Below, piece after piece: positions 27,020-35,481 of a DNA stretch of 64,000 bases. The DNA comes from Rhizobium favelukesii. Lineage in GTDB: Bacteria; Pseudomonadota; Alphaproteobacteria; Rhizobiales; Rhizobiaceae. How positions within the stretch are numbered: position 1 is the first letter of the stretch; each line of letters begins with the position of its first letter. The position numbers and the translations under genes are program-made. The DNA lies in contig NZ_HG916852.1 of NCBI RefSeq assembly GCF_000577275.2, positions 1,739,001 through 1,803,000 on the forward strand, read 5' to 3'. Below the pieces are notes generated by a model. It did no database searches and was not told where the DNA came from. It saw only the letters and a list, made by a program, of their open reading frames with translations.

Positions 27020-27346
27020 ATGGCTTCGATCTTCTCCAGCATTTTTTCAATGTTTTCAGGCGTCGGCAAATCTGCTGACGCTCCGGCAGGCGTCTCCTCC
27101 GAGCCCCAGCTCTACGGCGACTGCACAATCTACGCCGAGCCGCAGAAGGAAGGTGGCCAATATCGTCTCGCCGGCCGGATCGAGAAGACTGTTGATGGCG
27201 AAGTCCTCGTACGCAACTTCATCCGCGCCGATATGTTCGGGTCTTCCGATGATGCGATCGAGTGCACGGTACGCAAGGCGCAGCAGATTATCGATCAGAA
27301 CGGTCCGTCACTGTTCAGCGATGGCGCAAGAGTTCGTCAGGTCTGA
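27020..27346 (+). CDS. HlyU-family protein
   Basis: 108 residues. After a hydrophobic N-terminus (MASIFSSIFSMFSGVG) comes the HlyU core: YGDCTIYAEPQKEGGQYRLA, GRIEKTVDGEVLVRNFIRAD and SDDAIECTVRKAQQIIDQNG. HlyU was named as a transcription activator in Vibrio; the alphaproteobacterial proteins of this short type have no defined role. It follows ilvA by 36 bp and may share its transcript. Confidence 0.8.
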   Translation: MASIFSSIFSMFSGVGKSADAPAGVSSEPQLYGDCTIYAEPQKEGGQYRLAGRIEKTVDGEVLVRNFIRADMFGSSDDAIECTVRKAQQIIDQNGPSLFSDGARVRQV

Positions 27347-27559
27347 TCCGCTTCCGACGCGGTTTTTCGGCATCTGCCGGGGCAACGTTTCTGCTCACGC
27401 AATCTTAAAGGATTGCGAAGAATCTTGGTGTCCGAAGTCTTACAGAACAGCCACGTTCCCTGCGCCACACAAAACCGACCGTCATGTTCACCGCCGTTGG
27501 TTGTTGGCGTGGACGCAGCGCTCTGGTGTTTACGCGCTGGCTGATGACAGGGGCGCCTG
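27347..27559. other. Intergenic region after the HlyU-family gene
   Basis: About 210 bp in which I see no gene or clear terminator. It leads into the disrupted diguanylate cyclase. Confidence 0.4.
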
Positions 27560-28098
27560 ATGCAAGCCATTAACCTGCTGCTCTTTGCCATTGAGGCGGT
27601 TGGCTATCTCACCCTGGTGTTTACGACCGCACCCGGATGGAGATGGACGCGCCGGTCATGGTTCGTGAGGCGCTGCGGCAAGGGCACTTCGCCACTGTGA
27701 TTATCCTGGATGCGGACCATTTCAAGGACGACAACGACCGCTTCGGACGTCTGCAGGGGGATGAGGTGTTGAAGGCGATCACGCTTCGCCTCGGCACCAT
27801 TCTGCGATCGGCCGATCGTGTTTTCCGCTTCGGCGGTGAAGAATTTGTCGCGGTCTGCCCGGCAACCGGCCATGCTGAGGGAATGCGTCTTGCCGAACGC
27901 TTGCGCTGGACGATCGCAAGCAGCGTCAAGACGCCGGACGGAAAGCCGGTTACCGTCAGCATCGGCGTGGCGACAGCCGATACCGACGGCGTGAGCTTCA
28001 CAACCGTCCTTTCGGCTGCCGACGAGAGGCTCTATCAGGCAAAGAAAGGCGGCCGCCACTGCGTCGTTGGCAAGCCTGGGCTTGTGAAGACTGGCTAG
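27560..28098 (+). pseudogene. Diguanylate cyclase (GGDEF) pseudogene with internal deletion
   Basis: The ATG at 27560 opens a membrane helix (MQAINLLLFAIEAVGYLTLV) as in rhizobial membrane GGDEF proteins. The frame is then lost, and from about 27632 another frame gives most of a GGDEF domain: IILDADHFKDDNDRFGRLQG, the inhibitory site RSAD, five residues, then GGEEFV. The other membrane helices and the start of the GGDEF domain (the DPLTGLxNR region) are absent. The active-site and product-binding residues survive, but a normal protein cannot be made unless translation starts inside (ATG at 27637). Confidence 0.7.
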
Positions 28099-28101
28099 CG
28101 A

Positions 28102-28878
28102 TTAACCGGCGCGGAATATCTTGGCGCCGGAGGGCGCGCTTGTCGCGCCGCCGTCGACCACGATCTCGATCCCTGTGACGTTAGCCGAATCGCTTGAGGC
28201 GAAATAGAGCGCAGCCTTGGCAATTTCCTCCGCTTCGCTCATTCGTCCGAGCGGACTCATTCCGCCCAGCCGGGCTTCGAGCGCGGACATTGCATCGGCG
28301 GTGGACGCCATCGGTTGCCAGATCGGTGTTTTGGTGCCGCCGGGCGTGACCTGATTGACGCGGATGCCGCGCGGCGCAAGCTCGGACGCCATATTTCGGG
28401 TCATGGCGCGTACCGCACCCTTCGTGGCGGCATAGGCAGACCAGCCAGGCGCACCAAGCACCGCATGCACGGATCCGTTGAGGATGACAGAGCCGCCATC
28501 GTTGAGATGCGGCAGTGCCGACTGGACCGTAAAGAACACGGCGGTGAGGTTCGTGCTGATGATGGCGTTAAATTGCTCCAGCGACGTCCCTCCAAGTGGG
28601 GTAGCACCGCCAATGCCGGCATTGGCGAAGAGCACGTCAAATTTGCCGAACTTGGCAGCTGCTTCCGCGAATGCCCGTTCCGTGGCCGCTACATCGGTGA
28701 CGTCGAGTTTCAGCGTGAGCACGTTGCTACCGAGAGCTTTTTCGGCGGCCGCGAGGGTCTCGGGATTCCGACCGGTAATGATCACCTTGGCCCCTTCATC
28801 GAGGAAGATCTTGGCGGTCGCAAGACCGATGCCGCTGTTTCCGCCCGTAATCAGGGCGACCTTGTTCTGCAGACGCAT
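28102..28878 (-). CDS. Short-chain dehydrogenase/reductase
   Basis: 258 residues from the ATG at 28878 (AGGAG eight bases upstream); the frame is open 16 codons further but without family sequence. The NAD(P) site is ALITGGNSGIGLATAKIFLD, the structural motif is LFANAGIGG, and the catalytic Ser and the YxxxK motif are in ILNGSVHAVLGAPGWSAYAA and TKGAVRAM. It probably acts on a xenobiotic or quinone-like compound, judging from the divergent TetR gene. Tail resembles typical classical SDRs (ANVTGIEIVVDGG). Confidence 0.9.
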   Translation of the reverse strand: MRLQNKVALITGGNSGIGLATAKIFLDEGAKVIITGRNPETLAAAEKALGSNVLTLKLDVTDVAATERAFAEAAAKFGKFDVLFANAGIGGATPLGGTSLEQFNAIISTNLTAVFFTVQSALPHLNDGGSVILNGSVHAVLGAPGWSAYAATKGAVRAMTRNMASELAPRGIRVNQVTPGGTKTPIWQPMASTADAMSALEARLGGMSPLGRMSEAEEIAKAALYFASSDSANVTGIEIVVDGGATSAPSGAKIFRAG

Positions 28879-28930
28879 TGCATGACTCCTCTTGGAAATT
28901 TGCTCGATCTGGATTACGATCGACATCCAT

Positions 28931-28952
28931 AAGGATTATGAGTATAATCTTT
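28931..28952. promoter_or_regulatory. Operator palindrome between the SDR gene and tetR
   Basis: GATTAT-GAGT-ATAATC is a perfect inverted repeat, extending with one mismatch to nine-base arms. It sits midway between the divergent SDR and TetR genes (53 bp from the former, 32 bp from the latter), so binding would cover both promoters. It is the likely site of the TetR protein. Confidence 0.7.
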
Positions 28953-28983
28953 ATGAGTCAACCGATCCCCGGAGAGAATTTTC

Positions 28984-29562
28984 ATGGGCCACTCACAGCA
29001 GGATAAGCGCAAGACGCACGAGAGGATTGTCGAAATCGCCTCGAAGCGTTTACGCGAGAAGGGGCTGGAAGGCGTAGGCGTCGCGGATCTGATGAAGGAG
29101 GCGGGGCTGACGGTCGGCGGCTTCTACAAGCATTTCGCCTCGCGTGACGAACTGGTGGTCGAGGCGATGCAAGCAGCTTTTGGCGCCTGGACCACGAAGG
29201 TACGGTCGGAAGGGCGGGCTCCGGAGGATATTCCGTTGCAGGAGTATGCGGCGACCTACCTGAGCGGGGAACACCGGGACGATACCGCTGGGGGATGCCC
29301 GTTCGCAGCCCTCACGGCTGATATAGCGCGCGCCGGCGAGAGGTGCCGGTCGCTCGCGACCGATCAGATGAAGATGAACTTACACATCATGCAGGCGCGC
29401 ATCAACACGACCGATGAAACACAGGCACGCCGCAAGGCGATAATCACGTCCTGTCTCATGACCGGCGCACTTGGTCTCGCACGGATCGCGAAGGATGAAA
29501 GCCTCGCCAGCGAGATACTCGATACCGTGAAGGCTTTCGTGAACGAGGTCGGCACAAAATGA
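28984..29562 (+). CDS. TetR-family transcriptional repressor
   Basis: 192 residues. The N-terminal HTH is recognisable (RIVEIASKRLREKGLEGVGV, then LMKEAGLTVGGFYKHFASRD); the C-terminal ligand domain includes TAGGCPFAALTADIARAG. It most resembles repressors that guard adjacent oxidoreductase genes. Divergent from the SDR gene with a shared operator-like palindrome between. A bidirectional hairpin follows its stop. Confidence 0.92.
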   Translation: MGHSQQDKRKTHERIVEIASKRLREKGLEGVGVADLMKEAGLTVGGFYKHFASRDELVVEAMQAAFGAWTTKVRSEGRAPEDIPLQEYAATYLSGEHRDDTAGGCPFAALTADIARAGERCRSLATDQMKMNLHIMQARINTTDETQARRKAIITSCLMTGALGLARIAKDESLASEILDTVKAFVNEVGTK

Positions 29563-29563
29563 A

Positions 29564-29587
29564 AACGGCCGGTGAGGACCGGCCGTT
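29564..29587. terminator. Bidirectional terminator-type hairpin between tetR and azoR
   Basis: AACGGCCGGT and ACCGGCCGTT form a perfect ten-pair stem with a four-base loop, just after the tetR stop and 22 bases from the azoR stop. Flanking A and T residues suit use from both sides. Confidence 0.8.
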
Positions 29588-29609
29588 CCAATATCGGTCT
29601 GAACACCGA

Positions 29610-30224
29610 TTAGGCGGCGAGGGCGATTTCCTCGGCGCGAGCCTTGGCAGCGCCAATTGCCTTCTCGGCAGCTTCTGGGCCAAAGGCGAGGCCTTCGACG
29701 TAAATCGTTTCGATGTCGGTGATGCCGAGGAAGCCGAGGACCGACTTCAGATACGGAACGGCATGGTTCATGCCGGCTGCTGGGCCCTGCGAGTACACGC
29801 CGCCGGAGGCGAGAACGACGTAGACCTTCTTGCCGGTGGCAAGGCCGACCGGGCCGCTTTCGGTATACTTGAAGGTGAGGCCGGCGCGGGCGACGTTGTC
29901 GATCCAGGTCTTCAGCGACGAATAGATGTTGAAGTTGATGAGACCGGTGCCGATGACGATCGTATCGGCGGCAAGCAGTTCAGCGGCGAGCTCGTCGGAC
30001 GTCTTCACAGCCGCGGCTTCGTCAGCGGTGCGGGCATCAGCTGGCTTGCGGATCGCGGCGGTGAAGAGATCGTCGATGTGCGGAAGCGGGTTGGCAGAGA
30101 GGTCGCGGCGAACGACAACGCTGCCCGGCTGCTGAGTCTTGATCTTTTCAACGAGGTCAGCCGCGATCGTGGTGGAAAGCGAGTCTACGCGCGGGCTGGA
30201 AGTCAGAAGCAGGATGGACGACAT
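29610..30224 (-). CDS. azoR: FMN-dependent NADH-azoreductase
   Basis: 204 residues from the ATG at 30224 (MSSILLLTSSPRVDSLSTTI); upstream in-frame codons are not part of the family. The phosphate loop is LTSSPRVDSLST, the flavin loop is GLINFNIYSSLKTWIDNVAR, and GVYSQGPAAGMNHAVPYLKS follows. It reduces azo bonds and quinones by a two-electron mechanism. It is divergent from a LysR gene with a palindrome between, a common arrangement for quinone-responsive azoR. Confidence 0.95.
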   Translation of the reverse strand: MSSILLLTSSPRVDSLSTTIAADLVEKIKTQQPGSVVVRRDLSANPLPHIDDLFTAAIRKPADARTADEAAAVKTSDELAAELLAADTIVIGTGLINFNIYSSLKTWIDNVARAGLTFKYTESGPVGLATGKKVYVVLASGGVYSQGPAAGMNHAVPYLKSVLGFLGITDIETIYVEGLAFGPEAAEKAIGAAKARAEEIALAA

Positions 30225-30309
30225 GATTGAATTTCCTCTAGAATTGGGTTCCGCGGCTCGTCTTGGGAGCCTCGAGCCGCTTGTTCGGGAAGAAAATAGG
30301 ACTGGCCGG

Positions 30310-30352
30310 CTATCGAAAAAACTGTGATAATGTCGATCAAAATCATCGATAG
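30310..30352. promoter_or_regulatory. Candidate LysR-type binding region between azoR and lysR
   Basis: CTATCGA at 30310 and TCGATAG at 30346 are inverted copies; GTCGATC lies between them. Such dyads of ATCGAT type in the gap of a divergent LysR pair are typical binding sites. Confidence 0.5.
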
Positions 30353-30364
30353 ATTGGATGGCAA

Positions 30365-31333
30365 ATGCTTCCGAACCCGACATTGGACCAGCTGCAAGTA
30401 TTTCTCACTGTTGCGGAGACGGGCAGCTTTTCGGCAGCTTCCCGCACGCTCAACCGCGCTCAGTCGGTCATCAGCTACACGATCGCCAACCTCGAGGCTC
30501 AACTGGAAGTGCCGCTCTTCGAGCGTTCCGGCGCGAGGCAGCCGAAGCTGACGGAGGCGGGCAAGGCGCTTCTTGAGGATGCGCGGCGGCTTGTCTCCGA
30601 TCTCGAGGTGATGCGCGCCCGCGTAAAGGGGCTGAAGGAAGGACTGGAGGCCGAGGTCTCCGCGGCGATCAGCGTCATGGTGCCGTCGCATGCGGTCGTC
30701 GACGTGCTACGCGGGTTCCGTGACAAATTCCCGTCCGTGGCGCTCAGTTTGACGGTAGGGGAACTCGGTGTGGTGATGGATCTCGTTTTGAGCGGCAAGG
30801 CAACGATAGGCATCGGCGGCGCTCTGCTGAAGCAACACGATGCGCTTGTTGCAGAACAAATCGGACACTCCTTCATGATGCCCGTTGCCGCGCATGATCA
30901 TCCGCTGGCGAAGATCGGCAGACCGCTGACCCTGGCGGATGTCCGTGAGGAGACGCAGTTGGTGGTGACGGACGCGTCGGGTTTGACAAAAGGCCGGGAT
31001 TTCAATGTACTTTCCTACAAGACATGGCGGGTCAGTGACATTGCGACGAAACACTCCCTCATTCGCGGTGGGCTTGGTTGGGGCGGCTTGCCCGCCTCGC
31101 TTATTCGCAACGATCTGAGAAGCGGCGCTTTGGTCCATCTCGACTTGCCGGCCTTCGAGCAGGGAGAATATCCGATCTACGCCATGAGACGGATCGCCAG
31201 CCCGCCAGGTCCGGCGGCAAGCTGGATGATCGATGCGTTTCGGGTGAGGCTCGAGCAATGCCCTAGGCACGCCGATTTTACGGCTCAACTGGCCGAGCTG
31301 GCGCCGCCCGATTTTCCGATTGCGGCCGAGTAA
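30365..31333 (+). CDS. LysR-family transcriptional regulator
   Basis: 322 residues. The HTH is in LDQLQVFLTVAETGSFSAAS, then RTLNRAQSVISYTIANLEAQ; the rest is a periplasmic-binding-type effector domain (AAISVMVPSHAVVDVLRGFR onward). It is divergent from azoR with about 140 bp between and is the likely activator of it, with a quinone or aromatic ligand. The C-terminus is slightly longer than most LysR proteins. Confidence 0.93.
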   Translation: MLPNPTLDQLQVFLTVAETGSFSAASRTLNRAQSVISYTIANLEAQLEVPLFERSGARQPKLTEAGKALLEDARRLVSDLEVMRARVKGLKEGLEAEVSAAISVMVPSHAVVDVLRGFRDKFPSVALSLTVGELGVVMDLVLSGKATIGIGGALLKQHDALVAEQIGHSFMMPVAAHDHPLAKIGRPLTLADVREETQLVVTDASGLTKGRDFNVLSYKTWRVSDIATKHSLIRGGLGWGGLPASLIRNDLRSGALVHLDLPAFEQGEYPIYAMRRIASPPGPAASWMIDAFRVRLEQCPRHADFTAQLAELAPPDFPIAAE

Positions 31334-31397
31334 GAGGACGCGGGTACCTCGCGCCTCCCATTCCGCTCTGAGCGGACAACCTTCTGAAAGCTCACAT

Positions 31398-33386
31398 CTA
31401 CAGTATCAACCTGAACTTCGAGAAGCCTTCGGCGCCGTCGCCTGCTTCCTCGATCTTGACGCTTTCCACGTTAGCCAGGAACTGTTTTGCCTTCGGGCTG
31501 CTCTGGAAGACTGCCGTTGTTCCCGAGAGTGGCTTGAAGGTCCAGTTGCCGTCGGCCGACGGATTGATCGTGCCCTCTTCGTGGACGAAGCGGACGATGA
31601 CGTCGCGGTTCGTGTCCGGCGCCTGGAAGATGACCTTGTCGGCGGCAATTTCCGGAAACTTTCCACCGCCGCCGGCGCGGTAATTGTTGGTGACGACCAC
31701 GAATTTCCGCTTGAGGTCAATAGGTTTGCCATCAAACTGCAGGTTCTGAATGCGGTTTGCGTCGGCATTGATCAGCTTGCCGTCATCATCGAACCTGCGC
31801 GGCTGCGACAGGTCGATCTGGTAGGTCACGCCGTCGATCACATCGAAGTTGTAGGATGGGAACGCGTTGTTCAGCAGGTCTGCATCCTTCGATCCGGGTT
31901 TGACCTCATTGAACATCGCCGCTGACATCTCCAGCCAGTTCTTCACCTGCTCGCCGCTGATGGCGACCGCCTGAACCGTGTTGGGGTACAGGTAGAGGTC
32001 TGCCACGTTCTTGATCGCGATGGCGCCGGCCGGCACATCCGTATAGTAGTCCGCGCCGCCGCGTCCCCCGGCCTTGAAGGGTGCGGCTGCCGAAAGCACC
32101 GGCAGGTCCTTGTATTCGGTGTCGGCCAGCATTTGCTTGATATACCAGGTCTGGGCCTGGCTGACGATCTGAACGGACGGGTCGTCGGCAACCAGCGCGA
32201 AATAGGAGTAGAGCGGCGCCGAGGTCTTGCCGACGGGGGTACGCACATAAGCGAGCGTCGCCTGGTGCTCGGCCTTCGCAGCCTCAATGACGTCCTTCTG
32301 ATCGGCCACATCGGCGATAATCTTCTTTTTGTCATCGCGGTGGTAGATCGGCCGCGCTTCCGATGTGAAGTCGACGATCCGCCAGCCTTTGCCATCCTTT
32401 TCCAGCAGGAGATCAATCAGGCCAAGATGCGAGCCCCAGAAGCCGGCCATCACCGCGGGTTTGCCGTGCAACGCACCTTTCACTGGATCGGCATTCTGAA
32501 TGCCGTCCCAAGTCTTCGGACCGGGAAAGACGAGGTGCTGATGCCCGGTGAAGATCGCGTCGATCCCATCGACCGCGGCAAGATGCAGGGATGCATTCTC
32601 CATCTTCTCGGATGGGGCCGCACCGTCGATGCCGGAGTGCGAGAGCGCGATGACGATATCCGCGCCTTCCTGCTTCATGACCGGCACCCAGGCTTTGGCA
32701 GCTTCAACGATGTCGCGCGTCTGCGCCTTGCCTTCGAGGTTCTTGATGTCCCACAGCATGATCTGCGGCGGTACGAAGCCGATGAAGCCGATCTTGACGG
32801 GGCTCTCGTTGCCGGCGCCGTCCTTGATGGCTTTCTCGACGATGACGTACGGCTTGAGGAACAGCTCGTCCTTTGTCGGGTCGGACGCAAGTTGGCCCTT
32901 CGTCAGGTTGGCGCAGACGAACGGGAAGTTTGCTCCGCCCAGCACCTTGAACATGAAGTCGAGACCGTAGTTGAATTCATGGTTGCCGAGTGTGCCGACG
33001 GTGTACCCCAGCGTGTTCATTGCCTTGATGACGGGATGCACATCGCCGTCCTTCATGCCGAGCTGATAGGCCATGTAGTCACCCATGGGATTGCCCTGCA
33101 AGACGTCGCCGTTATCGATCAGCAGAGAATTGGCAGCTTCCGCCCGGATGTTGTCGATGATCGTCGCGGTGCGCGCCAGGCCCATCGTGTCGTTCGGTTT
33201 GTCGGCATAGTAGTCGTAGGGGAAGACGTTGACGTGAATATCCGTCGTTTCCATCAGGCGCAGATGAGCCTGATTGGCGCCCGCGCGCGCACTAAAGGGA
33301 TGAAGCAGGATGAGTGCAGACGTGGCAGCAATGCCACCAAGCAATGAGCGGCGGGTCATTGGCGGCAGATCGAGAATGGAAGACAT
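31398..33386 (-). CDS. cpdB: 2',3'-cyclic-nucleotide 2'-phosphodiesterase / 3'-nucleotidase, periplasmic
   Basis: 662 residues from the ATG at 33386. A twin-arginine signal is visible (MTRRSLLGGIAATSALILLH, then PFSARA). The metallophosphatase domain has METTDIHVNVFPYDYY, LLIDNGDVLQGNPMGDY, LGNHEFNYGLDFM and AIFTGHQHLVFPG, which carry the metal-binding Asp, Asn and His. The 5'-nucleotidase C-terminal domain follows from about residue 380. It breaks down 2',3'-cyclic nucleotides and 3'-nucleotides outside the cell membrane for phosphate and nucleoside use. Monocistronic. Confidence 0.94.
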   Translation of the reverse strand: MSSILDLPPMTRRSLLGGIAATSALILLHPFSARAGANQAHLRLMETTDIHVNVFPYDYYADKPNDTMGLARTATIIDNIRAEAANSLLIDNGDVLQGNPMGDYMAYQLGMKDGDVHPVIKAMNTLGYTVGTLGNHEFNYGLDFMFKVLGGANFPFVCANLTKGQLASDPTKDELFLKPYVIVEKAIKDGAGNESPVKIGFIGFVPPQIMLWDIKNLEGKAQTRDIVEAAKAWVPVMKQEGADIVIALSHSGIDGAAPSEKMENASLHLAAVDGIDAIFTGHQHLVFPGPKTWDGIQNADPVKGALHGKPAVMAGFWGSHLGLIDLLLEKDGKGWRIVDFTSEARPIYHRDDKKKIIADVADQKDVIEAAKAEHQATLAYVRTPVGKTSAPLYSYFALVADDPSVQIVSQAQTWYIKQMLADTEYKDLPVLSAAAPFKAGGRGGADYYTDVPAGAIAIKNVADLYLYPNTVQAVAISGEQVKNWLEMSAAMFNEVKPGSKDADLLNNAFPSYNFDVIDGVTYQIDLSQPRRFDDDGKLINADANRIQNLQFDGKPIDLKRKFVVVTNNYRAGGGGKFPEIAADKVIFQAPDTNRDVIVRFVHEEGTINPSADGNWTFKPLSGTTAVFQSSPKAKQFLANVESVKIEEAGDGAEGFSKFRLIL

Positions 33387-33476
33387 GAAAACTCCTTCGA
33401 AAATCACGCGTCGCCCGGCCCGCAGGCGAGACTAGGGTGATTTGCGAAGGAGTAAACCCTGAAAATGACAGGGCAA

Positions 33477-33812
33477 TTATCGCGTCAGGACCGGTTTCAC
33501 TTCCTTGTGGAAGAACCGGAAATACGACGACACCTGCGCGCGGGCATTGGAGTTCGGATCGAACTGAATTCCAAGGCGGCCATTGTGGGTCCAGCGGATG
33601 ATGCCATGAAGGGTGCCGAGATCATCGGCAAGGATCTGCACACGGCTGCCAGATGCCGCATGAATCGGCGCCCGGATTTCGACGGCCATGCCGGTAACCG
33701 ACATGTCAAGGATGCGCACATCCACTTCCTTGGTGAGATAGCGGACCTTACCGAATATGCGGCAATGTTTGCGCTCGGCCTTGCGAGTGATGATATTCAG
33801 ATTGTTCTGCAT
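33477..33812 (-). CDS. PilZ domain protein
   Basis: 111 residues from the ATG at 33812, with GGAG six bases upstream. A single PilZ domain: the Arg-rich entry RKAERKHCRIFGKVRYL and the VRILDMSVTGMAVE motif (D/NxSxxG) bind cyclic di-GMP in this family. No other domain, so it is likely a small c-di-GMP receptor. The first motif is RKAERKHCR, close to RxxxR. Confidence 0.88.
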   Translation of the reverse strand: MQNNLNIITRKAERKHCRIFGKVRYLTKEVDVRILDMSVTGMAVEIRAPIHAASGSRVQILADDLGTLHGIIRWTHNGRLGIQFDPNSNARAQVSSYFRFFHKEVKPVLTR

Positions 33813-33888
33813 GTTACGCTCCACCAGAAACATGTGGATGAAATCTACTGGGTGAACATTGAGAATGCTTTAATAGCTCGATCTAAAA

Positions 33889-34779
33889 TTACGGAGATGT
33901 CGGTTGTGGATGGGATCTGCGTGCAACGACGTGTTCCCGCCATACGGTGAAAATTCCTGCCGCAACGACAATGACAGAGCCGATGATCATACTGAGGCTC
34001 AGCCTCTCGTTGTAGATCACGACGCCGATTATCGATGCATAGACAAGCTGCAGATATGTCAGCGGCTGCACGGCGGCGGCATCCAGCATGTCGTACGCAC
34101 GGATGAGAAAATAATGGCTCGATATGCTGGTCATGCAGACAAGCGCCATCCATCCCCAATCCCACCCCGACATCCATGTCCAATAGAAAGGGCCGACCAG
34201 CGTCATGCCGATGCCGCCGACGACGCCCGTGTAGAAAAAACTCGTCATGGCCGAGTCGTCCCGGCTGACAAGCCGCGTCGCGATGACATAGAAGGCAAAC
34301 AGGAAGCACGAGAAGACGGCAAGCAGCAGCTTGAAGTCGAAGAATCCGCCATCCGGCTTCAGAATCAACAAGACCCCGACCAGACCCGCGGCGATCGCCG
34401 TCCAGCGACGCCAGCCGACCCGTTCGCCAAGGATAGGCATTGAAAGCAGCGCAATGAGAATCGGTGTTGCCGAGAAGATCGCTTGCGAGTGGGCAAGACC
34501 GATCAGGGCAAAGCAGTTGATGACGACAACCACCTGCGCGGCCAGCAAAAGGCCCCTGATCGCCTGTAGGAACGGCCTCTTTGTCCTGGCCGTCTGTTTC
34601 AGGCCACCCCTCATCTTGCAGGCCAGCGCAACGGTGAAGGCGGCAAACGCCCAGTAGCGGATCATGGTGACGAAGACGGGCGGGTAGGCGGATGCCAGAT
34701 GCTTCGAGATGCCGTCCTGCAGCGAAAAGATGGTGATCGCCAACAGGACGAAAATATAGCCTTGGGTCTTGGATTTCAT
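33889..34779 (-). CDS. DMT-superfamily (EamA) transporter
   Basis: 296 residues with about ten hydrophobic helices arranged as two EamA repeats (GYIFVLLAITIFSLQDGISK at the start, FVVTR-type second half with VVGGIGMTLVGPFYWTWMSG). A basic C-terminal tail follows the last helix. It probably exports or imports a small metabolite; the nearest genes (Lrp regulator, alanine dehydrogenase) hint at amino acids, but it is separated from the regulator by about 85 bp. Confidence 0.9.
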   Translation of the reverse strand: MKSKTQGYIFVLLAITIFSLQDGISKHLASAYPPVFVTMIRYWAFAAFTVALACKMRGGLKQTARTKRPFLQAIRGLLLAAQVVVVINCFALIGLAHSQAIFSATPILIALLSMPILGERVGWRRWTAIAAGLVGVLLILKPDGGFFDFKLLLAVFSCFLFAFYVIATRLVSRDDSAMTSFFYTGVVGGIGMTLVGPFYWTWMSGWDWGWMALVCMTSISSHYFLIRAYDMLDAAAVQPLTYLQLVYASIIGVVIYNERLSLSMIIGSVIVVAAGIFTVWREHVVARRSHPQPTSP

Positions 34780-34865
34780 GCGTGTGTCTTACAGCGGGGG
34801 ATCAGGCAGGGGATAGCGAGGCGGCAGCTCCGCGCCGGGGACTGTCTGCCGGTTTTGGGGCTCTG

Positions 34866-35327
34866 TCAAAGCCCGACATTTGGCCTATCGATGACTTCTC
34901 GGAGCGCAAAGCTGGAATTGATCTTCACGACGTGCGGAAGCGCCGAGAGCCAGTCGCGATGGATGCGCTCGTAGTCCTCCAGGTCACGGGCGGCGACACG
35001 GAGAATGTAGTCATATTCGCCGGACATCAGATAGCACACGAGGACGTTCGGACAGCGCTTAACGGCAGCCTCGAATTCGGAGAGCGTCTTCGCAAACTGG
35101 CCCGACAGAGAAATGTGCACCACCGCGATCATCCTGTAGTCGAGCGCCTTGTGCGAGACGTGGGCGTGATAGCCGCTGATGACGCCGCTCTTCTCCAATA
35201 TGTCGAGCCGCCGCGAACAGGCCGATGCCGACAATCCGACCTTGGCGGCAAGATCGGCATTGGTGATGCGGGCATTGGACTGAAGCGTCTTCAGAATCGC
35301 AAGATCGATGGCGTCAAGTTCGGACAT
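34866..35327 (-). CDS. Lrp/AsnC-family regulator, probable regulator of ald
   Basis: 153 residues. The N-terminal HTH is LDAIDLAILKTLQSNARITN, then ADLAAKVGLSASACSRRLDI; the C-terminal RAM ligand-binding domain contains VLVCYLMSGEYDYILRVAAR. Divergent from alanine dehydrogenase, with 154 bp between. By analogy with AldR-type regulators it likely controls ald in response to alanine; this is inferred from position. Confidence 0.9.
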   Translation of the reverse strand: MSELDAIDLAILKTLQSNARITNADLAAKVGLSASACSRRLDILEKSGVISGYHAHVSHKALDYRMIAVVHISLSGQFAKTLSEFEAAVKRCPNVLVCYLMSGEYDYILRVAARDLEDYERIHRDWLSALPHVVKINSSFALREVIDRPNVGL

Positions 35328-35481
35328 TCGAAGAACTTTCGATTATTTGCTCGAATTCGCAATGATCTTCGAAAATCAGCATCAGAGCAAACCTTCTTTG
35401 CAAGGACATTTCGCGGCTGTGGTGGTTGGATTTCCCCGTCAAAGACATTCCGCCAAGCGGACATAAAAGAGAGGAACGCCA

